From Phytophthora colocasiae (lineage: Eukaryota; Oomycota; Peronosporomycetes; Peronosporales; Peronosporaceae), in the NCBI GenBank assembly GCA_018806915.1, contig JAGKQI010000050.1:248001-312000 (forward strand): a stretch of DNA of 64,000 bases. The letters are read 5' to 3'. A model generated the notes under the pieces. That model made no database searches. It had not been told where the DNA came from and saw only the letters and a list, made by a program, of their open reading frames with translations. The stretch's first letter is position 1. Every line of letters starts with the position of its first letter. Shown here piece by piece: positions 1-9,560 of this stretch. The position numbers and the translations under genes were made by a program.

Positions 1-571
1 GGCCGACGCCAAGTTCCCCCCCTCGGACTTTTGGTTTTCACTTTGTAGTGACAAGATCTTCTTCAGGTCTCGTTAACTCGTCCCGGTTCTGCGCTGCTGA
101 CGTACTTGTGCTGCTTGGACTCTGTGATGCGTGTCAACCGCTCCAGACACTCAAGAATCTTGAGTCAATTTGTGCGAATCCTCTCGAGTCCATTCGCTCT
201 TCCTTGGCGATTTCTCATGGTCTCCATCCGCGGTACCGCGGTCTGTCAGTGACATGACCATTTATTTCGCTGGAGATTCCAGCCGCCAAGTCTTTATCCA
301 CTGCTGTCCAATTGCGTTCATCGAGCCGACGATTTACATTTTTTTTGGAGCGCAGAGAGTATTGCCGCACCGATATCAACACGACAATCACTAAGCTCTA
401 TACATGTTTAATGCATTATACGCACGCAAAATGGCAGCGAAAAACAAGAAATAGATAGCCTCACTCAAATTCTCGTTTATATTTGAATCTCATTGGCTAT
501 AAATCCTGTGATCGTACAGAGACCATCCATTCCGCATACGTGGCCTGTATGGTCTCCAGTGGGATCCTCCC
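1..571. other. Intergenic, left edge
   Basis: I recognise no gene here. Short open frames exist, but none has a recognisable domain. A CATTGGCTATAAAT stretch (CCAAT-like plus TATA-like) lies at about 490-503 and a second initiator-like CCATTCC at 527-533, both probably belonging to the promoter of the downstream pyrophosphatase. Confidence 0.4.
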
Positions 572-587
572 TCATTCGTCGATTTGC
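572..587 (+). promoter_or_regulatory. Oomycete Inr/FPR core promoter, pyrophosphatase
   Basis: TCATTCGTCGATTTGC matches 14 of 16 positions of YCAYTYYNCAWTTTNC and lies 55 nt upstream of the ATG at 642. Two telo-box-like AAACCCTA repeats sit between it and the ATG (about 619-636). Confidence 0.55.
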
Positions 588-641
588 TGGTTCGGGCTCA
601 AGTCAAAAGTAGGTCAAGAAACCCTAATAAACCCTAGTATT

Positions 642-2315
642 ATGGCGTCCACGATCGCGTCGTTTGCCAACTTCCTCAAGCAGTCTAAGGCCCACGCGGT
701 GGACAACCGCGAGGTGCTGATCGCTGGTGTCCTGTACAAAAAGCCGGAGCGCAACTCGCTGCTCTGGAAGAAGCGCTACTGCGTCATTTACAAGGGCGAA
801 CTGCAGATCGTGTACTTCCTGTCGCTCGAGGACTTTGAGAAGCGCGCGATCCGAGGAAAGATCCCCTTTAGCTCTGTGCACGCGTGGGACGGTAAGCCCA
901 ATGGCTTCCAGTTCTACACGCCCAGCGACAACTGCTTCCGTGTGTACACGGAGACGGCGGAGGACCAGCTCAAGTGGATCGAAACCATGCAGAACTGCAT
1001 TGACAACGCTCCCGACAAGAAGGATGGCGCGAAGGTGGAGTACACACGTCCTGTGGCTTCTTCTCCTTCTTCTTCACCTAAGGGAGCCAGCTTCCGTTCA
1101 AAGCGTAGTGACTCCTGGCGTGAAGAGGACCCGGACGTCCTCTCGATGGCGACGGAGCTAGAGGACCTCCGTAGCGAAGTCACTACGCTCAAGGCCGAGC
1201 TGGCTAGCTACGAACAGGCCGAGAAGCGCTACGGCACGGAGATCTCTGCTGCCCGTACGCGTCGTGGCTCTGTTCTTGATGATGGTACCGAAGTGAACAT
1301 TGAGCCGAGGGAAATGGAGCGTATGCGTGCTATCTTCAACCTCTTCGACGTGCAGGGCAACGGTTTCATCAGCGAGGACGACCTCATGGACCTCCACGCC
1401 AAGCTGGGAGAGCCAATCTCTAATGAAGACGCCCGTGAAGCCATCTCGTTCATGCACTGCAAGTCTACCACCGGTCAGATCGACTTCAACTCGTTCATGA
1501 AGTGGTGGAACGATGATCACGCTGCTGATAACCAGACGGAGGCGATGCGTCGCTACCAGGCCAAGTTCAAATTCCTCAAGGCTCGTATTGCCAACCCGGA
1601 GGTCGGCAACATTGAGACGGAAGCTGTGGGCGCATTCCCGAGCTTCGAGTTCCGTGTGAACTTCTACCACACGGGCCCCAACGGTGAGCGTCAGCAGATT
1701 TCCCCGTGGCACGATATCCCACTCTACAACCCGGACGGAACGGTGAACTTCATCTGCGAGATCCCTAAGTGGACTCGTAAGAAAATGGAGATCGCCACGG
1801 GCGAGCCGTTCAACCCCATCAAGCAGGACACCAAGAACGGTAAGCTGCGCGAATACGGTTGGGGTGAGATGATGTTCAACTACGGCGCCATGCCCCAGAC
1901 GTGGGAGGACCCGTCGCATGTGACGGAGGGCACTGGCTGTGTGGGTGACAACGATCCTATCGATGTCGTTGAGATCGGTACCAAGCAGTGGCGCACGGGT
2001 TCAATTGTTCAGGTCAAGATCCTGGGTGTGCTCGCTCTGATCGATGACAACGAGACGGATTGGAAGGTCATTTGCATCAACGTGGAGGACCACTACGCGC
2101 CGCTCATCAACGACGTGGCGGACATTGAGGCCCACATGCCTGGCTGCATCACGGCCATCCACGACTGGCTCCGCGACTACAAGTTGCCCCAGGTGAACAA
2201 GTACGGCTACGAGGACAAGTGCATGGGCCGTGACTTCGCTGAGGCCACTGTGGCCGAGACCCACGAGTTCTGGAAGTTGCTGATCGAGCAGCGCGGCGGT
2301 CAGGCCACCGTCTAA
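642..2315 (+). CDS. Inorganic pyrophosphatase with N-terminal PH and EF-hand regions
   Basis: A 557-residue protein. The C-terminal part (about 334-545) is a family I soluble inorganic pyrophosphatase, which hydrolyses diphosphate to two phosphates with Mg2+; the signature DNDPIDV is at residues 436-442. The N-terminus (about 27-122) reads as a pleckstrin homology domain, including an LLWKKRYCVIYKGEL stretch. A serine-rich linker, a short coiled coil (about 166-200) and a helical region with one degenerate EF-hand loop (DVQGNGFISEDD, about 236-247) follow. Fungal and animal cytosolic PPases are roughly half this length, so the extra modules suggest membrane or phosphoinositide recruitment (inference). 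The ATG at 642 is chosen because upstream in-frame sequence has no convincing start and a core promoter lies at 572-587. No intron is needed. The enzyme call is firm; the EF-hand may not bind calcium, since loop position 12 is Asp and position 3 is Gln. Confidence 0.93.
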   Translation: MASTIASFANFLKQSKAHAVDNREVLIAGVLYKKPERNSLLWKKRYCVIYKGELQIVYFLSLEDFEKRAIRGKIPFSSVHAWDGKPNGFQFYTPSDNCFRVYTETAEDQLKWIETMQNCIDNAPDKKDGAKVEYTRPVASSPSSSPKGASFRSKRSDSWREEDPDVLSMATELEDLRSEVTTLKAELASYEQAEKRYGTEISAARTRRGSVLDDGTEVNIEPREMERMRAIFNLFDVQGNGFISEDDLMDLHAKLGEPISNEDAREAISFMHCKSTTGQIDFNSFMKWWNDDHAADNQTEAMRRYQAKFKFLKARIANPEVGNIETEAVGAFPSFEFRVNFYHTGPNGERQQISPWHDIPLYNPDGTVNFICEIPKWTRKKMEIATGEPFNPIKQDTKNGKLREYGWGEMMFNYGAMPQTWEDPSHVTEGTGCVGDNDPIDVVEIGTKQWRTGSIVQVKILGVLALIDDNETDWKVICINVEDHYAPLINDVADIEAHMPGCITAIHDWLRDYKLPQVNKYGYEDKCMGRDFAEATVAETHEFWKLLIEQRGGQATV

Positions 2316-2819
2316 GCTGCCCAGAGCTCTCCTCCAGCCACTCCGGCTGGGAGATTAGTAGAAGACAGACGCAGGCACCAGGATGCTGGAGTACATGTAA
2401 ATCACCAACAAAAATGAACAAACACTCGTTTTCATACACGCTGAGCGCTGAGCTCATTGCACTCCCTCCAGATTGGCGACTACAAATTTCCAGACATCGG
2501 ATTCCGTCTCTAGTCAAGGTTTCACTCAAGTCGTTTGCAGCGGTGGGAAGCAGTACGTTGAGCTGGATTCCAAGCGTGTTCTGATCCTCAGTCGACACCA
2601 AGAAAAGCTCGTCTTATCGCCTGAAAATACCACATTTTGATGGGCTTACAGTGATCTCGAAGGCGTTGGTCATGCTGCAAATAGCGAGTACAGCGCTGAA
2701 ATTGGAAGTTCAAGGCCGATGTGGGTTGTCCGGTGACTACCGTTGATGTGCGGTGTGCCCTTCAGCCTCGTCCTCGGACAGCCAGCAGATGACGGCTATT
2801 CTCTACCGGAGCTCAGAAT
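2316..2819. other. Intergenic 2316-2819
   Basis: 3' flank of the pyrophosphatase and 5' flank of the lipid kinase. I see no gene or repeat. Confidence 0.5.
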
Positions 2820-2836
2820 TCATTCTGGAATCTGCC
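2820..2836 (+). promoter_or_regulatory. Inr-like core promoter, PIP kinase
   Basis: TCATTCTGGAATCTGCC has a perfect initiator half (TCATTCT) and a weaker flanking element. It lies 41 nt upstream of the ATG at 2877. Confidence 0.4.
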
Positions 2837-2876
2837 CTGCGTGGTGATTATATCCGGAACACAAGAACGCCACACC

Positions 2877-4874
2877 ATGTCAATGGAAGTTGTCGTCCCC
2901 TCTGGACTGGAGCTCGTAAGCAGTACGAAGGATGTCGGTCCAGAACTGCTAACGTCCAAGACGATGTCTTCTTCTCCCGATCGCCGAAGATCCAGATCTC
3001 CTTCGTCGCAGAACTGCCGCCCAGCGTCACCAACCTTCATTGAGAGCGATGGAATGGGAACCAGCTGCTCCATGATCACAGCCAGCGCCACTTCTGTTTC
3101 CACCTCGACGTCAATAACGCTGGATATGGACTCGTCGCCCGAGAAACCAAACAAACGAGAGACCGAGTCAGACTCGAGATATCTGGAGAAAGCCAACTCG
3201 AAGGCGAACCTGTCGATTCTTTTAGATAAGCGCATGCGCATTGGGAAGTCGAAGCCGCGTTATAGGAATGTCGAGCGTAGCTTCAAACGCCCCGAGGGCA
3301 ACGTGATCAATCTGCAGCACGAACAGTACGCGCTAACTTATGGTATGATGTGTGGGATCCGAGACTCAGCGGGACTTCAAAAGCCGTTCAAGCAGCGACT
3401 GGAGATGGTCGACTTCATGCAGGTGGACAACAAGATCTTTCCTGCCAACGCTCAGCTCCAGCATCCGTTTAAATTCAAGGATTACTCGCCTGATGTGTTC
3501 CGCCAAGTGCGTCGTCGGTTTGGTATCGACCTAGCCGAGTATATGCTGACGCTGAGCGGAGACTTCAACTTTATCGAGTTCATGTCGAACTCCAAGTCAG
3601 GGCAGTTCTTCTTCTATTCCCATGATGGTCGTTTCATGATCAAGACCCAGACCAAGGACGAGTCCAAGTTCCTACGTCGTATCCTGCCACACTACTACAA
3701 ATTTGTTATGGAGAACCCAGACACTCTAATCACGCGTTTCTACGGTATGCACCGAGTCAAGATGCACCACCTGGGAAAGAAGATGCACTTCGTCATCATG
3801 GCCAGCGTCTTCCATACGGATCTGGATATCCACGCTCGTTTCGACTTGAAGGGGTCACGTGTTGGACGGCATGCGTCTCCAAAGGAGCATCAGAGAGGAA
3901 GTGCTGGTGTTCTCAAAGACAACGATCTATTGGAGAAGGGATTCCACCTGCAGATGGGCATGGCACGACGAGCTATGTTCCTTCTACAGCTCCGGAAAGA
4001 CGTCGAGTTTCTCAAGAGCATGAAGATCATGGACTATAGTCTTCTGATCGGCGTTCATGACTCGGGGTGTGAGCTGCAAAACGACCTGTACACTGGCACG
4101 CCAACAAGTGACAGCTCTGAAAGTATGAACTCACAACAAGGTGTTGTCTCACTCTCGTTACCAGCTTCACCGGTGGGTTCAGAGCCTGAGGAGTTTAGTC
4201 TGGAAGTTCCTCGAACTCGACACTTTCGGTCCACCTCCATGCCCGAAGACGATATTGTACTGCAGCCGCCTCCTGTTCCCGGTTCCGTCGCTTCGTTTCA
4301 CTCTCGACTCGCTCTTTCTCCTCCGATCACGCCAACATGTAGCGAAGGCTGCATGGATCGAGATATGGACTCGGACAACGATTCAGAGACGAGCAGTGAT
4401 GGTGGATACAACATTTTAGGGGGCGCTTTCTCCTCACCCGCCAACCGCAACTCTGTGGGATCTTTACCAGGAACACCAAGGGGTTCTGGGTCGATGACTC
4501 CGTTATCTCCTCGGCTTCTAGACACTGCAGCCCTTGGCGAATACTCCGAGTCAGTCTTTTGTAAGGATCATGGCGGGATTTACGGGCGTGATCGTCACGG
4601 CGGTAAGAACGGCTTCGTCTACTTCCTCGGCATCATTGACATCCTGCAGCAGTACAACACGCGCAAGATCGCTGAGACGTTTATCAAGGGCTTCCGCCAC
4701 AACCGCAAGCAGATCTCATCGGTAAATCCGGATTTCTATGGCGATCGGTTCATCGAGTTTATGGAGAAGCACGTGGTGCAGGACGACACCTTGATTTCTC
4801 CCCGCCCTCGACTCTCTCCGACATCTACAGCTACTTCGGACACCCTACCACGTATGGAGGAGGACGCGTGCTAA
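2877..4874 (+). CDS. Phosphatidylinositol phosphate kinase (PIPK family)
   Basis: A 665-residue PIPK-family lipid kinase, expected to phosphorylate PtdIns monophosphates to PtdIns(4,5)P2 at membranes. The first ~120 residues are Ser/Thr-rich. The kinase core begins around residue 148 (YALTYGMMCGIRDSAG) and contains the nucleotide-binding region KSGQFFFYSHDGRFMIKT, FDLKGSRVGRHAS and IMDYSLLIGVHD. About 160 low-complexity residues then split the core before the C-terminal GFVYFLGIIDILQQYNTRK and FYGDRFIEFM blocks. The activation-loop segment reads NTRKIAETFIKGF: the specificity position that is Glu in type I and Ala in type II enzymes is Ala, which hints at a type II-like PI5P preference (inference). 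There is no seven-helix N-terminus, so this is not one of the oomycete GPCR-PIPK fusions. The ATG at 2877 is the first in frame. Confidence 0.9.
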   Translation: MSMEVVVPSGLELVSSTKDVGPELLTSKTMSSSPDRRRSRSPSSQNCRPASPTFIESDGMGTSCSMITASATSVSTSTSITLDMDSSPEKPNKRETESDSRYLEKANSKANLSILLDKRMRIGKSKPRYRNVERSFKRPEGNVINLQHEQYALTYGMMCGIRDSAGLQKPFKQRLEMVDFMQVDNKIFPANAQLQHPFKFKDYSPDVFRQVRRRFGIDLAEYMLTLSGDFNFIEFMSNSKSGQFFFYSHDGRFMIKTQTKDESKFLRRILPHYYKFVMENPDTLITRFYGMHRVKMHHLGKKMHFVIMASVFHTDLDIHARFDLKGSRVGRHASPKEHQRGSAGVLKDNDLLEKGFHLQMGMARRAMFLLQLRKDVEFLKSMKIMDYSLLIGVHDSGCELQNDLYTGTPTSDSSESMNSQQGVVSLSLPASPVGSEPEEFSLEVPRTRHFRSTSMPEDDIVLQPPPVPGSVASFHSRLALSPPITPTCSEGCMDRDMDSDNDSETSSDGGYNILGGAFSSPANRNSVGSLPGTPRGSGSMTPLSPRLLDTAALGEYSESVFCKDHGGIYGRDRHGGKNGFVYFLGIIDILQQYNTRKIAETFIKGFRHNRKQISSVNPDFYGDRFIEFMEKHVVQDDTLISPRPRLSPTSTATSDTLPRMEEDAC

Positions 4875-4966
4875 CAACGATGCCCGCAAATAATAAAGTA
4901 CTCAAACCTTTTTCTTGTCTGAATTATTGATCTCCTCTTGTTATCAATAGTCCGATATTGGTGATC

Positions 4967-5641
4967 CTAAATCTTCGTCGAACGTACACCGGAGACAGCA
5001 AGACTCCATGGTCCAGAGAATCTTTTAGCCGTGACCGTCTCCTCGTCCAACGCAATAGCGCCACCCTGACCCTTTCATTGCAGGTGGAGGGGGTGGAATA
5101 ACTGCTGAGAATTCGTCCGATGTGTTGAAGTCGTCGTACGATGACCAAGTCTTCCTGTCGTTAGTGACAGGGCTTCCAGTTGCCATTAATGACTCGATGT
5201 CGGGACTGGTTTTCCCACACGTAATGACATTGTTCATACCGATCTTCAGCTACGTGTTTCAGACAAACCTCCAGTTCCACTGACGGTTGGCAGCGCTGCT
5301 TTGAGAATTCCTTGGGCACTGATAAGTGGTATTTTTCGTGCTGCCAGAGGTCGATTTTATCTCACAGGTAGTACGAGTTCTCCCAGGAGATCGTCGCGTT
5401 TGATGAAGTCCAAGTCGAAGACTTTTACACTGAGAACAGCACTGACAACTTCTTCAATGGGGAAGACGAACTGCTCCGGAGGGTTCCACTGCGGATCGAG
5501 ATTGTTCTTGAGACACAAACTCCGGTGTTTCGTGTTACCAACCTTGATGACTACATAAGGATCACTCTTTCCTCCTACCAAAATGGAGTCACTTGCAGGG
5601 AGATCCGCAGCACTAAACAGCGTCACATGCAAGTACGGCAT
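4967..5641 (-). pseudogene. Frameshifted C2/DysF-type membrane protein gene
   Basis: The ATG at 5641 opens a clear C2 domain (PYLHVTLFSAADLPASDSI, then GGKSDPYVVIKVG and KVFDLDFIKRDDLLGELVLP), a Ca2+/phospholipid-binding fold. That frame hits TAA at about 5353. The next frame resumes sensibly at once (DKIDLWQHEKYHLSVPKEF) and leads to YEQCHYVWENQSRHRVINGN, resembling the start of a DysF (dysferlin/peroxin) domain. A second shift near 5160 leads to TNDRKTWSSYDD, the matching second half of that motif. A third shift near 5060 gives a short tail ending at 4967. I found no convincing intron that removes these shifts. Either this is a decayed gene or the assembly has indel errors. The C2 identification is firm, DysF moderate. 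Confidence 0.55.
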
Positions 5642-5830
5642 CGTTGATGCTTCGTTAAGTAGACTCCGTCAATTTCCAGAATAATGGGATGGAGAGTTTA
5701 CTATCCAGTTTTCCACATGGACTTTGTTGGTAGCAGGCAAGGAGAAGGAGTTGGGCTTAAAACTTATGGCATTACTCGTCCTCTCTTGACTGCTGGTGAT
5801 ATTGATTCGGATAAAACTGTAAGTTTCGTA

Positions 5831-7507
5831 CTACCGACCTGTACTGGTAGTGACTGAACGAACCACCGTTTTGGTTGATTTCAGTGCCAACCTACCGTTT
5901 TCCGCTTGAGAAGTTTCTGTTCCTCCTCCAGTTCTTTTACTATTGCTATTCGACTTGTGTTTCTTCACTTGCCGCCCTGCAGCTTTATTTGAGTTAAACT
6001 TTGTCACATGAGCCACCAACATCACTCGATTCTCTGCAGCTGAGAACGTTTGACGTCTGCGAGAATATCCAAAGTAGAAAAGTGTCAACAGCGCCACAAT
6101 AATGGAAAACGCGATGATCTCGATCCCTCCATTCTCATGAAACCCGATCACCGCTACGATAGACAACAGCCAAATTAGTATCGCGTAAAGTGCTCCATAT
6201 ATCCCAAACGGACTCTGAAACTCGGAGCTCTTGATGTTCCGGTAGTTCCGCTTCAGCGAGATGTAGCCGATGCATTGGCCCGTGTACGACATGAACCCTG
6301 ATAGAATGCAGATCCGGAAGAGGTTTTGACCCACCGCAGGGACAGCATACGAGATAATACACAGAGTATAGCTGAGAGCGGAACCGGCCAGCAGAGCTCC
6401 GTACGGAGTTTCGTTCTCCTTGGTTGTTCTCGATAGAAATGTAGGCAACAGTCGCGACGTGGCCATCGCAACGATAAGTTTCCCGTAACACCACATGAAC
6501 CCGAACGCTGTGGCGTAGGTGGCTGGTAGTGAAAGCACAGTGGCTACATGGCGTGGCATATCGAACATGAGTGTGAATCCTCGATCGAACGGAACCAGTT
6601 CGGACGGCAGCGTGGCAAGACCTGGTGGGAGTGACGCCGTGACGAAATAAACGACCAACCCAGTGGCAAACAGCGTCGAAACACACGCCACTTGCGCTAT
6701 TGGGACGATTTTCTTGGGCTGATCCACTTGGTCGCTAGATAAACTCAGCGCCTCCACTCCAACGAAGAACCACGCAGCCAACGGTAACGATCTCATGAAT
6801 CCGTGAAACCCATCGACAAACTGGAGATTCGGATCTGTGGCGTATTTCTCGAAATCCACGAAGGCGAAGGATCCGAAACAGTAGATGACAACGATAAGAA
6901 GTGAGACAATGGCAATGGACCGATTGAATATCCAGAAGACTCGACCCCCTTTGATCTGGATCAAGAGAGCGCTGAGGTAGAAGAGGGCCCATAGCAATGG
7001 AGAGAGCGACTTCAAAGAGGGAACTGCATCGACGATCAACTGGACGAAGGAGATGACGGAAGCCGAGACGTACGCGATGTACTCGAGCGCTTCGCAGCAT
7101 CCAACCATGAATGCTGGATAAAATCCCAGTGTACATCGAGCCAATCCATACGATCCACCAGCAAACGGGAGTGCACCAGTGATTTCTGCCGTACAGCAGC
7201 ACAAGGTAATATACGCAGTCCCGATCAAGAAGAATCCGATCAGAAAACTGTAAATTCCAGCACCAATACCTTCATTCCAACAGAAATACTGTCCGCCGAT
7301 CACAATAGTGATTCCTAACATGAAAATGTCCACTTGACCATGTTTATATGTCGTTGCTTTGTCCGCAGTTGGTCCTGTAGCTGACTGAGAAGGGCGTGGA
7401 GATGAAAGCTTCTGTCCGCTGGGTGAAATCTGAACGGATGTCGGTGCCAAGGGCTGAACGACGGTCGGTCTCCTGACTTTGCGACAGAATCGAAACATCT
7501 TCATCAT
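5831..7507 (-). CDS. Ethanolamine-permease-like APC transporter 1
   Basis: A 558-residue multi-pass membrane protein of the amino acid-polyamine-organocation superfamily, closest in feel to the ethanolamine/amino acid permease branch. After ~65 hydrophilic N-terminal residues comes the first membrane segment DIFMLGITIVIGGQYFCWNE, then AEITGALPFAGGSYGLARC and about ten further hydrophobic segments, ending in a basic, Ser/Thr-rich cytosolic tail. Substrate is unproven: ethanolamine, choline-like amines or amino acids. The first ATG in frame is at 7507. It is one of three paralogues here; its core (about 5996-7213) is nearly identical in DNA to the oppositely oriented copy at 11661-13283, while the two N-termini differ strongly. 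The next paralogue lies about 110 bp upstream on the same strand. Confidence 0.9.
   Translation of the reverse strand: MMKMFRFCRKVRRPTVVQPLAPTSVQISPSGQKLSSPRPSQSATGPTADKATTYKHGQVDIFMLGITIVIGGQYFCWNEGIGAGIYSFLIGFFLIGTAYITLCCCTAEITGALPFAGGSYGLARCTLGFYPAFMVGCCEALEYIAYVSASVISFVQLIVDAVPSLKSLSPLLWALFYLSALLIQIKGGRVFWIFNRSIAIVSLLIVVIYCFGSFAFVDFEKYATDPNLQFVDGFHGFMRSLPLAAWFFVGVEALSLSSDQVDQPKKIVPIAQVACVSTLFATGLVVYFVTASLPPGLATLPSELVPFDRGFTLMFDMPRHVATVLSLPATYATAFGFMWCYGKLIVAMATSRLLPTFLSRTTKENETPYGALLAGSALSYTLCIISYAVPAVGQNLFRICILSGFMSYTGQCIGYISLKRNYRNIKSSEFQSPFGIYGALYAILIWLLSIVAVIGFHENGGIEIIAFSIIVALLTLFYFGYSRRRQTFSAAENRVMLVAHVTKFNSNKAAGRQVKKHKSNSNSKRTGGGTETSQAENGRLALKSTKTVVRSVTTSTGR
5996..7213 (-). repeat. 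Inverted near-identical tract, left arm
   Basis: This arm, read on the minus strand, matches about 11969-13188 on the plus strand. The middle kilobase differs at only a few positions by eye. The flanking N-terminal coding parts are diverged, so gene conversion is more likely than a simple recent duplication. Confidence 0.8.
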
Positions 7508-7614
7508 AGCAGACAAAGTTCTTGTGCTGGAATGTCTTTCGAAAGGCTATTTCGGAAAATCTTAGAAACTCCTTAGCTCCTAGTTTGCAACGATTCTCTT
7601 GTAACTAAAGTAGT

Positions 7615-9297
7615 TTACCCTCCAGTGCTTCTTCCAGACCTTGCAGACCTTACGGACCTCATTGATTTCCCAATAGTTGCGTTTTGGTTAGATCTTTTCC
7701 CTTCTGTATTTCCACTGTGGTGACTGCTGATTGTTGTGTTGCTGGACTGCTGCTTGTTTCTTCGATTCGCTGCGACCTTTTTGACGTTAAACTTAGTCAC
7801 GTGAGCGACCAACATCACTCGGTTTTCCTGTGGGGAAAACGTTTGACGTTTTCGAGCATAAGCGAAGTAGAACACAGTCAAAAGCCCCACTACCGACAGA
7901 AACGCGAAGCTTTCGACTCCTCCGTTGTCTTGAAACGCTACGATCCCCACAATACTCAGCAGCCAAACACACATCGAGTAGAACGCTCCCCATGACCCAA
8001 AAGGACTTCGAAACTCTGAGCTCTTGATGTTGCGGTAGTTGTGTTTCAACGAGATGTAGCCGATACACTGCCCTGAGTACGACATAAAGGCCGACAACAT
8101 GCAAATGTTGAACAGATTCTGGCCGATAGACGGGGTCCAGTACACAACGAGGCACAAGGTATAGCTTACAGTCGTTCCCGCAATTAACGCGGCGTAGGGC
8201 GTGTCATTGCTCGTAGTTTTAGCGAGAAATGAGGGTAAAAGCTTGGAAGTCGCCATCGCCACAATGAGTTTCCCGTAGCACCACATAAAGCCAAAAGCAG
8301 TAGCGTAAGTTGCAGGAAGAGAAAAAACTGTGGCGCTGTGACGTCCAATGTTGAAAAGTAGAGTAAATCCCGCATCGAACGGAACAAGTTCAGTCGGAAG
8401 TACTGCCAGGCCTGGAGGGAGCGAAACAGTGACGAAAAACACGAAGATTCCAGTCACAAAGAGCGTTAGAACACATCCAACTTGGGCAATAGGCACAATG
8501 TGTTTGGCATGTTCGATCTGGTCACTGGCCATAGGAAGAGCTTCAACTCCAACGAAGAACCAGGCAGCTAAAGGAAGTGCTTTCATGAAGCCGTGGAGTC
8601 CACCCACAACTCCCAACTCAGGATCCGCTGCGTATTGTGCAAAACTGACGTAAGGGAGTGATCCAAAGCAATAAAGCACCACGATCAATAGAGAAACGAC
8701 AGCAAGAACGAAGTTGAATGCCCAAAATGCACGGTCTCCTCGGATATGGACGGCCAAAGCGGTCAGGTAGAAGAAACCCCACAATAATGGACGATACGGC
8801 TTCGTTTCCGGCACTGAATCGACCACGAGATCAACGAACGCAATGGTGGACGTTGACACGTACGCGATGTACTCGAGAGCTTCACAGCAGCCGATCATAA
8901 AAGCAGGATAAAACCCTAAAGTACACCGTGCAAGACCGTACGCTCCTCCTGCAAAAGGTAGAGCTCCAGTGATCTCCGCCGTACAGCAACACAGCGCAAT
9001 GTACGCAGTTCCCATTAGTAGGAAGGCAGCGAAAAAGCTCCAAAGACCTGCGGAAATGCCCATGTTCCAACAAAAATATTGTCCGCCAATGACAATGGTG
9101 ATTCCGAGCATGAAGATGTCCCATTTGCCAGGTTTGTATTGAGCTGTCGGGGTTTCCGCGATTGGCCCGACAGTTGAGGTCTTTCGAGAAGTGGTTTGCT
9201 TTACAAGTGCTGGTGTTGGCAACGTCGGGTTGGATCCTACTTTGACTGATCGAATTGACTGAGAAGTTGGTGCAACAGCAACGTTGTTAAACGGCAT
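7615..9297 (-). CDS. Ethanolamine-permease-like APC transporter 2
   Basis: The second APC paralogue, about 560 residues from the ATG at 9297. It shows the same architecture: a hydrophilic N-terminus, KWDIFMLGITIVIGGQYFCW, AEITGALPFAGGAYGLARC, about twelve membrane segments and a basic tail. It is clearly diverged from copies 1 and 3 in both DNA and protein, so it has not taken part in their recent conversion. An in-frame ATG also exists at 9432 and would add 45 residues. I prefer 9297 because the resulting N-terminus matches the paralogues in length and an Inr/FPR-like motif sits at 9318-9333. Substrate is unproven; a plasma-membrane amine or amino-acid permease role is expected. Confidence 0.88.
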   Translation of the reverse strand: MPFNNVAVAPTSQSIRSVKVGSNPTLPTPALVKQTTSRKTSTVGPIAETPTAQYKPGKWDIFMLGITIVIGGQYFCWNMGISAGLWSFFAAFLLMGTAYIALCCCTAEITGALPFAGGAYGLARCTLGFYPAFMIGCCEALEYIAYVSTSTIAFVDLVVDSVPETKPYRPLLWGFFYLTALAVHIRGDRAFWAFNFVLAVVSLLIVVLYCFGSLPYVSFAQYAADPELGVVGGLHGFMKALPLAAWFFVGVEALPMASDQIEHAKHIVPIAQVGCVLTLFVTGIFVFFVTVSLPPGLAVLPTELVPFDAGFTLLFNIGRHSATVFSLPATYATAFGFMWCYGKLIVAMATSKLLPSFLAKTTSNDTPYAALIAGTTVSYTLCLVVYWTPSIGQNLFNICMLSAFMSYSGQCIGYISLKHNYRNIKSSEFRSPFGSWGAFYSMCVWLLSIVGIVAFQDNGGVESFAFLSVVGLLTVFYFAYARKRQTFSPQENRVMLVAHVTKFNVKKVAANRRNKQQSSNTTISSHHSGNTEGKRSNQNATIGKSMRSVRSARSGRSTGG

Positions 9298-9317
9298 CTC
9301 ACTGGGGGACTCACAGG

Positions 9318-9333
9318 TGAAATTCTCAAGTGG
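9318..9333 (-). promoter_or_regulatory. Inr/FPR-like motif, APC transporter 2
   Basis: On the minus strand CCACTTGAGAATTTCA matches about 12 of 15-16 consensus positions. It lies 21 nt upstream of the ATG at 9297 and supports that start over the one at 9432. Confidence 0.35.
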
Positions 9334-9560
9334 TTCGTCGCTCAGAACTGCAGCAAGAATAGGTAACAGTTTTTGGACTTTGGATAAGGAAGGAAGACTA
9401 CCCTGGCACAGCCGAAATAGTCGAGGGCTCATGAAGCCTGTAAACACTCACAGAATTGTGAACAACTGTCCAGGATGAGCATTTTGCTCATCGTCTGGAG
9501 AGTTGTCGAACGTATATGAAGTGGACTGCTCCTTCTAACACTATAAAAATTCTACCGAGT

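Noticed and set aside
619..636. Telomere-like AAACCCTA repeats upstream of the pyrophosphatase
   Set aside because: Only two short copies; a telo-box-like promoter word or leader sequence is more likely than interstitial telomere.
1158..1919. Long minus-strand open frame opposite the pyrophosphatase
   Set aside because: It mirrors the strongly biased codons of the real gene; no domain and no promoter.
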